Both the position numbers and the translations under genes were made by a program. The notes beneath the pieces were generated by a model, which did no database searches, was not told the DNA's origin, and worked only from the letters and a program-made list of their open reading frames with translations. This document shows positions 1 through 7,660 of a stretch of DNA of 11,265 nucleotides, in pieces (position 1 is the stretch's first letter; every line of letters begins with the position of its first letter). Source of the DNA: an uncultured Lachnospiraceae bacterium (GTDB lineage Bacteria > Bacillota > Clostridia > Lachnospirales > Lachnospiraceae); assembly GCA_900555195.1 (NCBI GenBank), contig USKC01000073.1, forward strand, positions 1 through 11,265, read 5' to 3'.

Positions 1-2
1 TT

Positions 3-1286
3 CGTCTCAAAAGGGGAGGCGAGTGGCATGGAATGCTGCATCCGGCAGGCTCCGGAAAGAAGCATGCTCCGATTGTGCTGGAAACGTATGGCGAAGGGGA
101 ACGCCCGCGGATTCATGGAGACGGCAGTTATGCGGCCATATATCTGGAAGGGCTCAGCTTTTGGACGGTGCGGGATATTGCGGTCACAAACCGTGCGGCC
201 AAGCGGGGGATACGGCAGGGGATCTGCATCTGCGGAAGCCCCACCGGCATCACCCAGGGAATTCGTGTGGAGAACTGTGAAGTCAGCGAGGTGTTTGGGG
301 AAAACAGGAGAGAACGCGGCGCGTATGGAAGCATGTACTGGAATTCCGGCATCTATGTGACTTCGTCTGGAAGGACGTCTGCCCAGAACCATCTGCACGA
401 CATCCTCATCATCGGAAATTATATCCATGATGTATATACGAGCGGCATCCGCGTCAACCAGGAGGAAGATTTCATCACGGATATCCATCATACGCATGTG
501 GTCATCCGCGGCAACCGGATCGAACGGACGGGCAGCGACGGGATCATCGTTGCAAACTGCATTCTTCCGTTGATTGAAGGGAATTGCTGCCTGGATGCGG
601 GCGCCCTTGGTAATAAAGAAGAAACCCGCCTGATTGCAGGGGTCTGGGTGTGCGCCGCCAAGGACGCGCTCATACAGCGGAATGAGGTGGGAGGAACGCG
701 GCTCTTCCAGAATGATGGGACCGCTTTTGATACGGACTGGGGAACGGCGGGGACCACGATTTTTCAGTACAATTATACCCATGATAATCAGGGAGGTTTC
801 TGGTTGGACTGCATGGGAATCAACAGGAACAGGGAATGCGAGGGAACGATCCTTCGCTATAACATCAGCGTCAACGACGCCCGCTGCCTGATCCAGGACG
901 ATTATGGCATCGAAGCGGAACTGTACGGCAATCTGTTCCTGCAGACCGGTGAGGGTGCAGGGCCTTTGATCTGCTGCCATCAGACAGGCGCTTCTCACCT
1001 GTTCCGGAAAAATATTTTTGCCTTTGGCGGCGCGCCTAAGAATGGATGGCAGGCCTCCAGCTATCAGGAAAACTGGTATGCGGGACTGGAAGCATGGCCC
1101 AAAGAGGATACGGCAGGCCAGCCCGGAATTCCATTTGCGCCGGAAGGACTGTCCGGGACGGATACGGCCATGAGAGAATGCCTGGCCAACCGGTTGGGGC
1201 AGTCCGCAGATGAGCGGAGGCAGATGTGGGATCTGCTGGCAAAAGCCGTGGGCACGCGGAAACTGACGGGGCAGCAGGAAGGATAG
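3..1286 (+). CDS. Right-handed parallel beta-helix protein, 5'-truncated
   Basis: The open frame runs from the window edge (first full codon at 3) to a TAG at 1284-1286. The residues before the first ATG at 33 read RLKRGGEWHG and join directly onto MLHPAGSGKKHAPI. That is the usual early region of secreted beta-helix proteins, so the true start lies upstream and ATG 33 is internal. Numbering from that Met, about residues 25-330 carry recurrent beta-helix coils marked by Asn/Gly turns: NYIHDVYTSGIRV (129-141), NRIERTGSDGIIV (161-173), NEVGG (217-221) and NYTHDNQGGFWL (247-258). The last ~60 residues look helical. Such proteins are often polysaccharide lyases, glycosidases or adhesins, but I see no diagnostic catalytic set, so the activity is unassigned. 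Any signal peptide would be in the missing part. It is separated from the hydrolase array by a terminator and an opposing gene, so co-transcription is unlikely. Confidence 0.85.
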   Translation, partial: RLKRGGEWHGMLHPAGSGKKHAPIVLETYGEGERPRIHGDGSYAAIYLEGLSFWTVRDIAVTNRAAKRGIRQGICICGSPTGITQGIRVENCEVSEVFGENRRERGAYGSMYWNSGIYVTSSGRTSAQNHLHDILIIGNYIHDVYTSGIRVNQEEDFITDIHHTHVVIRGNRIERTGSDGIIVANCILPLIEGNCCLDAGALGNKEETRLIAGVWVCAAKDALIQRNEVGGTRLFQNDGTAFDTDWGTAGTTIFQYNYTHDNQGGFWLDCMGINRNRECEGTILRYNISVNDARCLIQDDYGIEAELYGNLFLQTGEGAGPLICCHQTGASHLFRKNIFAFGGAPKNGWQASSYQENWYAGLEAWPKEDTAGQPGIPFAPEGLSGTDTAMRECLANRLGQSADERRQMWDLLAKAVGTRKLTGQQEG

Positions 1287-1300
1287 TAAAAAAGAGGGAT

Positions 1301-1423
1301 GGGCAGAGTGAATGCAAAATAAAATCTCTGTATCTCACGGATTTTATTGCTAAAAAATAGGGGTAAGGAACATTGGCTGGAAGTTCCTTATCCCTATTTT
1401 TTTATATCCGCTCATCTCTGCCC
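1301..1423. repeat. Outer inverted repeat and side hairpin around the terminator
   Basis: GGGCAGAG at 1301-1308 is the exact reverse complement of CTCTGCCC at 1416-1423. The flanking bases (purine-rich on the left from about 1288, pyrimidine-rich on the right to about 1432) extend the match imperfectly. Inside it, AATAAAATC (1318-1326) pairs with GATTTTATT (1340-1348), just before the main terminator stem. The region can therefore form a branched structure with the terminator as its central arm. Function beyond termination is not evident. Confidence 0.5.
1352..1403 (+). terminator. Strong intrinsic terminator, probably bidirectional
   Basis: The arm at 1352-1371 pairs along its full 20 bases with 1383-1402 (19 Watson-Crick pairs and one G-U, 1363:1391), leaving an 11-nt loop. 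A run of seven T (1397-1403) ends the hairpin on the + strand. The six A at 1352-1357 give a U-tract on the opposite transcript, where one pair becomes C-A. It lies between the ends of the convergent beta-helix and MFS genes and can serve both. Confidence 0.9.
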
Positions 1424-1507
1424 TTCCTTTTTGGACAATGATGAACCAAATAGCGTACAAACGCATTGATTGAGTCTATGGGGATATGAACGGGCATTTT
1501 GACAAAA

Positions 1508-2686
1508 TTATGATTGGAGACGGCTTAACCTCATCTGATAAATGGTAAAGCATAGGATGCCGACTACAAAAAAGCCTGACATACAGTAAAAGACCGCATC
1601 ATATCCAAACTGCTGTGCAATCCGGCCTCCCCAGATAGGACCAAGCCCCTGGCCGATATCCGCACCAATATAGTATGTGCTTGTGGCGATTCCCACTCTG
1701 GCCGCATCTACACGTTTGATGCAGGCAGATTGCAGAGAAATCTGACCGCCTACGTTTCCAAAAGCTTTGATGGCGGCTGCAATCAGGAAGAGAGATAAAA
1801 TGGGCGATTTCCCGATCATAAGCATAGAAAGAGCACTGGAAAGAAGGGCGGCATTGACGATTATAAATAAGTTCATATTGTCCGCCAATCTGCCAATCAA
1901 CATGCGTAAAAGAAACAAAGCGATAGCATTGACGGAGAAGAATAGGGAGATATTCGTAATTGATTTGGTTTCTCCTAAAAGAACCAGAAAAGAGTTGACA
2001 ATTCCGTTTCCCATTGAAAATAGGCCTGCAATCAGTGCATAAATAATACATTCCTTTGCGATGAGATTGGAAAAAGAAGGAAGGAATGCCCTGCCTTTTG
2101 TATCACCGATGACCATTTGCGGCTGATATCTGAAGAAAAACTGCAGAACCAGAGCGGCAATGAGCGTAGATAAGCCGATTAGAAAAAACAGCATTCGATA
2201 TCCGAAAGAATCCCGGATGATTATTCCAATGGTAGGACCTATAATCTGGGCCAATACCTGTCCGAGACCATAATAACCAAGTCCTTCACCTAAACGGTTT
2301 TCTGGGATGAATTCTGTGGCCAGAGCCATGTTTGCGGTTCCATTAATGCCGAAAAGGGCTCCATGAAGGATGCGCACAAAAAGTAATGTTCCTATAGAAG
2401 GGCAGAGAGCGTAGCTGATGATAACCAGGGCGATTAATAAAGTCGTGAAGGTGCAAATCCGCTTTTTGTTCAAAATATCGGATATGAATCCTCCGATCGG
2501 GCGAAATATCAATGCGGTAATGGAAAAAATGCCGGAGATAAAACCTACGGCAGTCAGTTGAGTACCATAGGTGAGAGCATAGGACGAAATGAGCGTAGTA
2601 ATCATGTTGAATCCTAAAGCTGTAATCAGACTGACAGTAACCAAAATTATGAAGCCATGATTCAAAAGACTTTCGGGTTTTTTCAT
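1508..2686 (-). CDS. MFS transporter, drug:H+ antiporter type
   Basis: This 392-aa protein has the length and 12-helix hydrophobic pattern of the major facilitator superfamily and should sit in the cytoplasmic membrane. A motif A-like loop after TM2 reads RPIGGFISDILNKKR (62-76), with a weaker second-half copy at RMLIGRLADN (261-270). TM4 has the motif B arginine in RILHGALFG (105-113). TM5 carries a motif C-like stretch ending GPTIG (150-154), a signature of proton antiporters that export small molecules. The start at 2686 is supported by GGAG eight bases upstream, and a good promoter lies at 2745-2773. It is divergent from the hydrolase array across a shared control region, which hints at linked regulation but does not prove it. 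Sampled 60-base stretches are 37-42% GC, against 50-58% in the beta-helix gene, suggesting a different history. The cargo is unknown. Confidence 0.9.
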   Translation of the reverse strand: MKKPESLLNHGFIILVTVSLITALGFNMITTLISSYALTYGTQLTAVGFISGIFSITALIFRPIGGFISDILNKKRICTFTTLLIALVIISYALCPSIGTLLFVRILHGALFGINGTANMALATEFIPENRLGEGLGYYGLGQVLAQIIGPTIGIIIRDSFGYRMLFFLIGLSTLIAALVLQFFFRYQPQMVIGDTKGRAFLPSFSNLIAKECIIYALIAGLFSMGNGIVNSFLVLLGETKSITNISLFFSVNAIALFLLRMLIGRLADNMNLFIIVNAALLSSALSMLMIGKSPILSLFLIAAAIKAFGNVGGQISLQSACIKRVDAARVGIATSTYYIGADIGQGLGPIWGGRIAQQFGYDAVFYCMSGFFVVGILCFTIYQMRLSRLQS

Positions 2687-2744
2687 AATGGATTCTCCAT
2701 TTCCGTACCTGATAAAACAGGATGCTAATTATTTTGCTAATAAA

Positions 2745-2773
2745 ATGATAGTATGAAAAAATGAAAATGTCAA
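2745..2773 (-). promoter_or_regulatory. Sigma-A promoter for the MFS gene
   Basis: On the - strand a consensus TTGACA (-35, 2773-2768) is followed after exactly 17 bases by TATCAT (-10, 2750-2745; five of six matches to TATAAT). The predicted transcription start is near 2738, giving a leader of about 50 nt before the start codon at 2686. Confidence 0.8.
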
Positions 2774-2780
2774 TAATGAT

Positions 2781-2793
2781 AGCTAAATTAGCT
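2781..2793. promoter_or_regulatory. Candidate operator: AGCTAA-A-TTAGCT dyad
   Basis: A perfect 6-bp dyad with one central base lies midway between the two divergent -35 elements. The same GCTAA core recurs at 2724-2728 and 2736-2740, a 12-base direct repeat flanking the MFS start site, and at 2880-2884 just after the hydrolase start site, with an inverted TAGC at 2892-2895. The arrangement suits a regulator that controls both promoters. No regulator gene is in the window, so the identity of any binding protein is unknown. Confidence 0.45.
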
Positions 2794-2840
2794 CTTCTCT
2801 ATAGATGGCACATTTAGAAAAAAGGTGTAAAAAGTCTATA

Positions 2841-2869
2841 TTGACATTGTTTTTACATGATATTATAAT
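2841..2869 (+). promoter_or_regulatory. Consensus sigma-A promoter for the hydrolase array
   Basis: TTGACA (2841-2846) and TATAAT (2864-2869) are both perfect matches, separated by the optimal 17 bases. The upstream DNA is A/T-rich and could act as an UP element. Transcription should start near 2876, about 37 bases before the GTG start at 2913. No other promoter of this quality was seen within the array, so it likely drives all eight genes. Confidence 0.9.
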
Positions 2870-2912
2870 GTTTTAAAAAGCTAAAACGATATAGCAAAAT
2901 AGGAGGGGTATT

Positions 2913-4415
2913 GTGAAATTAGAACGGATTAGCCCGGAGCAGGCGGGGATCTCCAGCAGGAAGGTCATGAAATGTTTGAAGGCTTTGATGCATGACAAGA
3001 CGCAGATGCATGGATTTATGGCTGCGCGCGACGGAAAGGTATTTGCGGAATGTTGGTGGAAGCCTTACGGACCGGAACAGATCCATTGCAATCATTCTTT
3101 GGGAAAGAGTTATACGGCAACCGCCATCGGCATCTTATATACCCAGGGGAAGCTGAAGCTGGAAGAAAGAGTGGCGGATCTGTTTGCGGATGAGATAAAA
3201 CAGTATGGAATCTATCCGGGAGAACGGATGGAAAGGCTGACGGTAAAGCATGTGCTGACCATGACGAATGGGATGCGGAGGGCCCCTGTTATGGATGCCG
3301 ATTGGCTGAAAAATTATCTGGCGGAACCGGTGGAGGCAGAACCGGGGAGCGAGTTTTTCTATAATTCTTCCGGCTCTTGTCTTTTGGGGGCCATTGTGAA
3401 GAAAAAAACAGGAAAAGACCTGAAGGAGTTTCTGCAGGAAAATCTCTTTGGGAAAATAGGAATCGATGGGAATGCTTTTGAGATTTTCAAGTTTCCAGAC
3501 GGGTATGATGCGGAACCTGGAACCGTATCCAAAACGGAAGACAATCTGCGTCTTGCCTTGCTGTATATGAATTATGGCGAGTGGGAAGGCGAACAGATTA
3601 TAGCAAGGGATTGGATGGAACAGGCCATGAGCAGGCAAATCGATACTCCCGGACAGGACGGAGATTATGGGAACGGCTATGGGTTCCAGCTGTGGAACAG
3701 CAGAAGAAGCGGGCTGTACCGCTTTGACGGGGGGCAAGGACAGTTCGGGCTGATCTGGCCGGAAAAAAAGATTGCAGTCGCTCTGCATGAAGGCGGGCTT
3801 TGCCCAGATGGGCCGCAGATTACGCTGGATATCCTTTCAGAATATTTGCTGGACGAAATTGGGGAAGAAGAACTTCCTTTGGATCCTGAAGCTTGGGAAG
3901 AACTGAAGGCCTTTGAAAGCGGCCTGTCTATTCCAGAGCGGGAAGCTTGTTCTGTTTGTGTACCAGAGGGTAATTTTGACGGAAAATATACAGTGATAGG
4001 AGGAGATGGGGATCCCTGGATCAGTGTATCACCTGGCGGCTATAACTTCTTTTCTTGCTTTTACCATCCGGATAAGAAGAGAGAGTTTACGGAGTTCTGC
4101 CTGCAAACGGATAGCGAGAAATGTATCTTTACAGTGAATGGTTATGCTGTTTTTGAGGCATGGTTCGATGGAAAACACCATCCGTTTTATACGGACAACG
4201 TATTGCCCGAAATCGGATGGAACTGTTCGTATGCCAGGTATCTGGATGATTCCACATTAGAGATTACAACGAAATGGCTGGGGGGCTGGTTTGAGGGAAG
4301 GATTGTGATGAAAAGACGGGGAGATGAGATGGAACTGACATTCTATAAGGATAGGCTGGAGGAGGGGAAAAACCGATACAGCATATCCCGGGCTGAAGCC
4401 AGAAAGTGTGGATGA
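2913..4415 (+). CDS. Serine hydrolase (beta-lactamase/PBP-C fold) with extra C-terminal domain
   Basis: This 500-aa protein starts at GTG 2913, six bases after AGGAGG (2901-2906). Residues ~1-310 have the class-C beta-lactamase/penicillin-binding-protein fold. The N-terminus ISPEQAGISS is typical of a large serine hydrolase family that includes NylB-like amide and ester hydrolases. The nucleophile motif SxxK is SLGK (S62, K65). The second motif reads FFYNSSG (Y150), a YNS form in place of classical YxN. The KTG-like strand is FDGGQGQ (271-277). From ~340 to 500 there is an extra, beta-rich-looking domain with six cysteines before the terminal Cys499 and several tryptophans; I do not recognise it. 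There is no signal peptide, so it should be cytosolic. As first gene after the consensus promoter it leads the array. The activity (esterase, amidase or peptidase) cannot be set from sequence; a true beta-lactamase is unlikely. Confidence 0.88.
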   Translation: MKLERISPEQAGISSRKVMKCLKALMHDKTQMHGFMAARDGKVFAECWWKPYGPEQIHCNHSLGKSYTATAIGILYTQGKLKLEERVADLFADEIKQYGIYPGERMERLTVKHVLTMTNGMRRAPVMDADWLKNYLAEPVEAEPGSEFFYNSSGSCLLGAIVKKKTGKDLKEFLQENLFGKIGIDGNAFEIFKFPDGYDAEPGTVSKTEDNLRLALLYMNYGEWEGEQIIARDWMEQAMSRQIDTPGQDGDYGNGYGFQLWNSRRSGLYRFDGGQGQFGLIWPEKKIAVALHEGGLCPDGPQITLDILSEYLLDEIGEEELPLDPEAWEELKAFESGLSIPEREACSVCVPEGNFDGKYTVIGGDGDPWISVSPGGYNFFSCFYHPDKKREFTEFCLQTDSEKCIFTVNGYAVFEAWFDGKHHPFYTDNVLPEIGWNCSYARYLDDSTLEITTKWLGGWFEGRIVMKRRGDEMELTFYKDRLEEGKNRYSISRAEARKCG

Positions 4416-4493
4416 GGGAAGAAGGAGAAAACGCTGGAGTTTGGATATATGCCCGTATGGTATGCCGCTGATGCGGAGGAAAGGAGAAAATGA

Positions 4494-5658
4494 ATGGGGG
4501 ACTTCAGATATCTGGATGAATTATTAGAGAATTTTGTGCAGAAGGGCCCTGCAGGCTGCGGCTGTATGGTAATGCAAGATGAAAAGGTGCTTTACGAAGG
4601 ATATCACGGATATGCTGATCTTGCGAGCAAAAGGCCAATTGATGCGGATACGGTTTACCGGCAGTATTCCATGACGAAGATCGCTATCTATACAGCCTGT
4701 ATGATGCTGTTGGAACAGGGCAAGATTCTTCTGAGCGATCCGATTTATGAATATTTCCCGGAATGGAAAGAGACAAAACGCTATGAACTGGATTCTGAGG
4801 GAAATGAAAGAATCGTAGCCTTAAAACATCCAATCTGTATAGAACATATTATGAATATGTCCTGCGGGCTGCCTTATGGACATACGAATGATGGAACGCC
4901 TACAGGAAGGGAAATTTTTCGGGTGACGGAAGAACTGAAACAAAGAGAAGAAGGTTATACACTGAGGGAAGAGATCCGGGCTGTTTCGAGGGTTCCGGTG
5001 GCATTTGAGCCAGGTGAGAGATGGCTATATGGATTTGGCAGTGAACTGGCAGCTGGGCTTGTGGAGGTTGTGACGGGAAAGCCGATTCATGAAGCGCTTA
5101 GGGATATGATTTTTGCCCCTTTAGGTATGAAAGATACAGGAATGATTTATTTTGGAGATATCCGCAGCCGCCTTGCTACGTTTTATACCTTGACAGAGAC
5201 CGGTGAACGGATGCCGGGAGGAGCGGTGATGGATGAAAAATCTATGCCGCAGGCAAAACCTACAGGTTGCCCTAGGTTATTTTCTACGGTCAGGGATTTC
5301 GCAATCTTTTCACAGGCGCTTTCATGCGGCGGAAAATATAAAGGAACGCGGCTGTTGGAACAAGGAACCATTGACCTCATGCGTACGAACCGGCTTAATG
5401 AGCAACAATTGAAGGATTTCCAAAACGCATATCTGGCGGGCTATGGTTATGGATTGGGCGTGCGGACAATGATCGACCAGGCAAAAGGCGGAAGCAATAG
5501 CTCCATTGGAATTTGGCTGGACGGGAGGTTCAGGAACATGGGTTTCTATGGATCCTAAGGAACGGATTTCTGTGGTATACATGCACCAGCTCGCGCCTAA
5601 TATGGAAAAATACCATCATCTGCGAGTGAGGGCCTGCGTATACGGCGCTTTGCAATAG
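4494..5658 (+). pseudogene. Family VIII esterase-like serine hydrolase, frameshifted
   Basis: The start at ATG 4494 follows AAGGAG (4481-4486) by seven bases. The uninterrupted frame stops at 5558 after 354 aa, but homology to the next gene continues in a different frame to TAG 5656-5658. From 5512 the shifted frame reads FGWTGGSGTW and later VYMHQLAPN, matching FGWTGGTGIW and VYMHNMRPN of the neighbour. Restoring two bases at 5508-5511 (GGA ATT from GGA GAA TTT) gives 388 aa, against 389 in the intact copy. The catalytic residues lie before the break: SMTK (S59, K62) and WLYGFGSE (Y179). The lost tail contains the W-T-G-G motif that lines the active site, so the 354-aa form is probably inactive or misfolded. 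A sequencing or assembly error is as likely as real decay, because the restored stop overlaps the next gene's Shine-Dalgarno sequence. It most resembles the last gene of the window. Confidence 0.85.
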
Positions 5659-5662
5659 GAGG
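5657..5662 (+). promoter_or_regulatory. Shine-Dalgarno sequence overlapping the previous stop
   Basis: AGGAGG lies five bases before ATG 5668 and shares AG with the TAG stop (5656-5658) of the frame-restored upstream gene. This spacing favours translational coupling and supports 5658 as the original end of the upstream gene. Confidence 0.8.
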
Positions 5663-5667
5663 ATAGT

Positions 5668-6837
5668 ATGGGGGATTTTAAAAGACTGGATGCATTGCTG
5701 AAAAAATTTGCGGATGAGACAGTTCCAGGATGTGCCTGTGTGGTCATGAAAAAAGAAGAAGTTTTGCATGAAGGCTATGCAGGCTGGGCTGATGCAGAAC
5801 AAAAAAGGCCGATTGACCCCAAAAGCGTATTCAGACAGGCATCGACGACGAAGCTGTTTACCTATGCCATCATGGGAATGCTGTATGAGGAAGGGCGCTT
5901 TCTCTTTTCTGATCCGATCGGGGAATACCTTCCGGAATGGAAACATACGACGAAATGGATCAGAAAGGAAAACGGAGAAGTCGAAGTCCTGCCGCTGGAA
6001 AGGCCGATTACGGTAAGGGATGCTGCGGCAATGATGTGTGGGCTGCCTTACTGCATGTTTCCAGAACCGGCGCCAAAGGATCTGACTGTAAAATGTATGA
6101 GCGAGAAAATGAAAGAGCTGCTTGCTAAAGGAACTCCTACATTGAGAGAAGAGGTGAGACAGATGGCGGAAGTACCGGTACGCTTTGAACCGGGAACCCA
6201 CTGGCTATACGGATTTGGGAGCGAGATCATAGGCGCGCTGGTGGAAGAACTGACTGGAAAATCCCTGCGTGCGAACTTTGCAGAAAGGCTGATCGAACCT
6301 TTGGGGCTGAAGGATACGGGGACGTTTCTGACGGACTATTTGCGGAAAGGGTTGGTGAGACAGTATGAGAAAAAAGAAGGGAGATTGTTCCCCGTACCAG
6401 AAGAAGAGGACATGGCCCTGAATGCGACGGTGACACCTGAAGGAGCAAGGCCGCAGCTAATTTGCAGCGCCAAAGATTTTGCCATATTCATGAACATGTT
6501 GGCGAATGGCGGCGTTTACGATGGAAAAAGGTATTTAGCGGAGGGAACTGTCCGGCTGCTGGCCTCAGATCAATTGGATGAGAGAACGGCGCGGGATTTC
6601 CAGAATACATACCTGGCTGGATATGGGTACGGCCTGGGATTCCGGGTGCTGAAGAGTCAGGCACAAGGCTTTCATAATGGACATCCCGGCGCTTTTGGCT
6701 GGACGGGAGGAACTGGAATCTGGGCGGAAGCAGATCCGGTATCTGGAGTCAGTATCGTGTATATGCATAATATGCGGCCAAATGAAGAATTGTACCATCA
6801 CCATAGGATAAGAAATGTGGTATATGCGGATATTTGA
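5668..6837 (+). CDS. Family VIII esterase-like serine hydrolase (intact copy)
   Basis: A 389-aa cytosolic protein of the class-C beta-lactamase fold and the only complete copy of its paralogous group here. The nucleophile and general base are in STTK (S59, K62). The catalytic tyrosine is in HWLYGFGSE (Y181); the usual YxN asparagine is replaced, as in EstB-like family VIII carboxylesterases. The third motif is FGWTGGTG (343-350), with W345 where beta-lactamases carry K/H-T-G, again as in EstB-type esterases. Family knowledge predicts hydrolysis of short or medium acyl esters, sometimes with weak beta-lactam activity. The substrate is not determinable. The start MGDFKRLD matches MGDFRYLD of the upstream copy and has an ideal AGGAGG. 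It is followed after 40 bases by the first alpha/beta hydrolase, in the same direction. Confidence 0.9.
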   Translation: MGDFKRLDALLKKFADETVPGCACVVMKKEEVLHEGYAGWADAEQKRPIDPKSVFRQASTTKLFTYAIMGMLYEEGRFLFSDPIGEYLPEWKHTTKWIRKENGEVEVLPLERPITVRDAAAMMCGLPYCMFPEPAPKDLTVKCMSEKMKELLAKGTPTLREEVRQMAEVPVRFEPGTHWLYGFGSEIIGALVEELTGKSLRANFAERLIEPLGLKDTGTFLTDYLRKGLVRQYEKKEGRLFPVPEEEDMALNATVTPEGARPQLICSAKDFAIFMNMLANGGVYDGKRYLAEGTVRLLASDQLDERTARDFQNTYLAGYGYGLGFRVLKSQAQGFHNGHPGAFGWTGGTGIWAEADPVSGVSIVYMHNMRPNEELYHHHRIRNVVYADI

Positions 6838-6867
6838 AACAAGAGAATAGCTCAGATGTTTCAGAAT

Positions 6868-6872
6868 GGAGG
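6868..6872 (+). promoter_or_regulatory. Ribosome binding site deciding the 6878 start
   Basis: GGAGG lies five bases before ATG 6878. An in-frame ATG at 6866 is four codons earlier and overlaps this GGAGG, with no Shine-Dalgarno sequence of its own. Starting at 6878 gives MALLELDLRS, which aligns with the N-termini of the three paralogues. Confidence 0.75.
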
Positions 6873-6877
6873 AAAAA

Positions 6878-7660
6878 ATGGCATTACTGGAATTAGATCT
6901 GCGTTCAGGTTATCTGAATAGCCATGAAGAGGTCTGGGTGAGCCTTCCAGATAGAAAGCCCGGAAAAAGAGGATATCCTGTGCTTTGGTTGTTTCATGGA
7001 GCACATCAGGATGCTTCGGAATGGGTTAGAAACTCTTCTATAGAAAGATATGCGAATCAAAGAGGGCTGGCGGTAGTGATGCCCACCATGCTGCACAGCT
7101 ATGGAATGGATATGAAGTATGGAGCTCCTTATTTCTCCATGCTTACGAAGGAACTGTGGTATGAACTGCGCTGGATGCTTCCCTGCCTTTCTGTTCGCAG
7201 AGAGGATAACTATGTGGCAGGAGCCTCTATGGGCGGATACATCGCTTATAAGTGGGCGCTGACTAATCCAGAGCGATTTTCCAGTGTGGGAGGTTTTGCG
7301 GGCTCAATTGATATTGTCTCTGTCTTGCATAAGCATATCGGAGAAGGCAAGGTGGACATGCACCATTATCTGGCAAACTCTTTTGGCTCGCCGGAGGCGA
7401 TAGAGGGAACAAAGGATGACACGTTCTGGCTGGCCCAGCAATGTTGCAAAGAGGAGAAAAAACTGCCACGGTTCTGGATGGTATGCGGCAGACAGGATTT
7501 TGGCTATGATTTATGCAAGAATGCGGTTTACAGATTGAAGAATATGGGACTGGATGTGACTTGGGAAGAAGGAGACGGGGAACATTGTTTTGATATGTGG
7601 GATAGATATGTGGAACCGTTTTTTGATTGGATTGGGTTGGAAAAAGGGGGAAATACATAA
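6878..7660 (+). CDS. EstA/tributyrin esterase-like alpha/beta hydrolase, copy 1
   Basis: A 260-aa protein of the EstA/FrmB-type esterase family. The oxyanion-hole motif is LFHG (38-41). The nucleophile elbow is GASMGG (S117), the acid is D207 in GRQDFGYD and the base is H236 in DGEHCFDMWD. Family members hydrolyse short-chain acyl esters, including acetyl, butyryl and sometimes hydroxycinnamoyl groups. No leader peptide is visible, so it should be cytosolic. The segment between strand 6 and the acid residue (about 140-195) is the most variable part among the four copies; in this family it caps the active site, so the copies probably differ in substrate. Its stop codon overlaps the next start (TAATG at 7658-7662), indicating translational coupling. 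Confidence 0.9.
   Translation: MALLELDLRSGYLNSHEEVWVSLPDRKPGKRGYPVLWLFHGAHQDASEWVRNSSIERYANQRGLAVVMPTMLHSYGMDMKYGAPYFSMLTKELWYELRWMLPCLSVRREDNYVAGASMGGYIAYKWALTNPERFSSVGGFAGSIDIVSVLHKHIGEGKVDMHHYLANSFGSPEAIEGTKDDTFWLAQQCCKEEKKLPRFWMVCGRQDFGYDLCKNAVYRLKNMGLDVTWEEGDGEHCFDMWDRYVEPFFDWIGLEKGGNT

Noticed and set aside
1496..1508. ATTTTG-A-CAAAAT palindrome at the MFS stop codon as an operator or terminator.
   Set aside because: It is short, AT-rich and at the 3' end of the gene. A 1-base loop cannot form a good RNA hairpin, and no T-run suits it.
4412..4471. 19-codon open frame overlapping the stop of the first hydrolase (ATGA).
   Set aside because: It has no ribosome binding site or recognisable composition. 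The ATGA overlap alone is weak evidence in so short a frame.
5505..5520. Programmed ribosomal frameshift in the second hydrolase.
   Set aside because: There is no slippery heptamer and no clear downstream stem at the shift, and the intact paralogue has no such site.
7627..7659. Upstream in-frame ATG extending alpha/beta hydrolase copy 2.
   Set aside because: It lies inside copy 1, and the added residues are not family-like. ATG 7660 in a TAATG overlap matches EstA N-termini.
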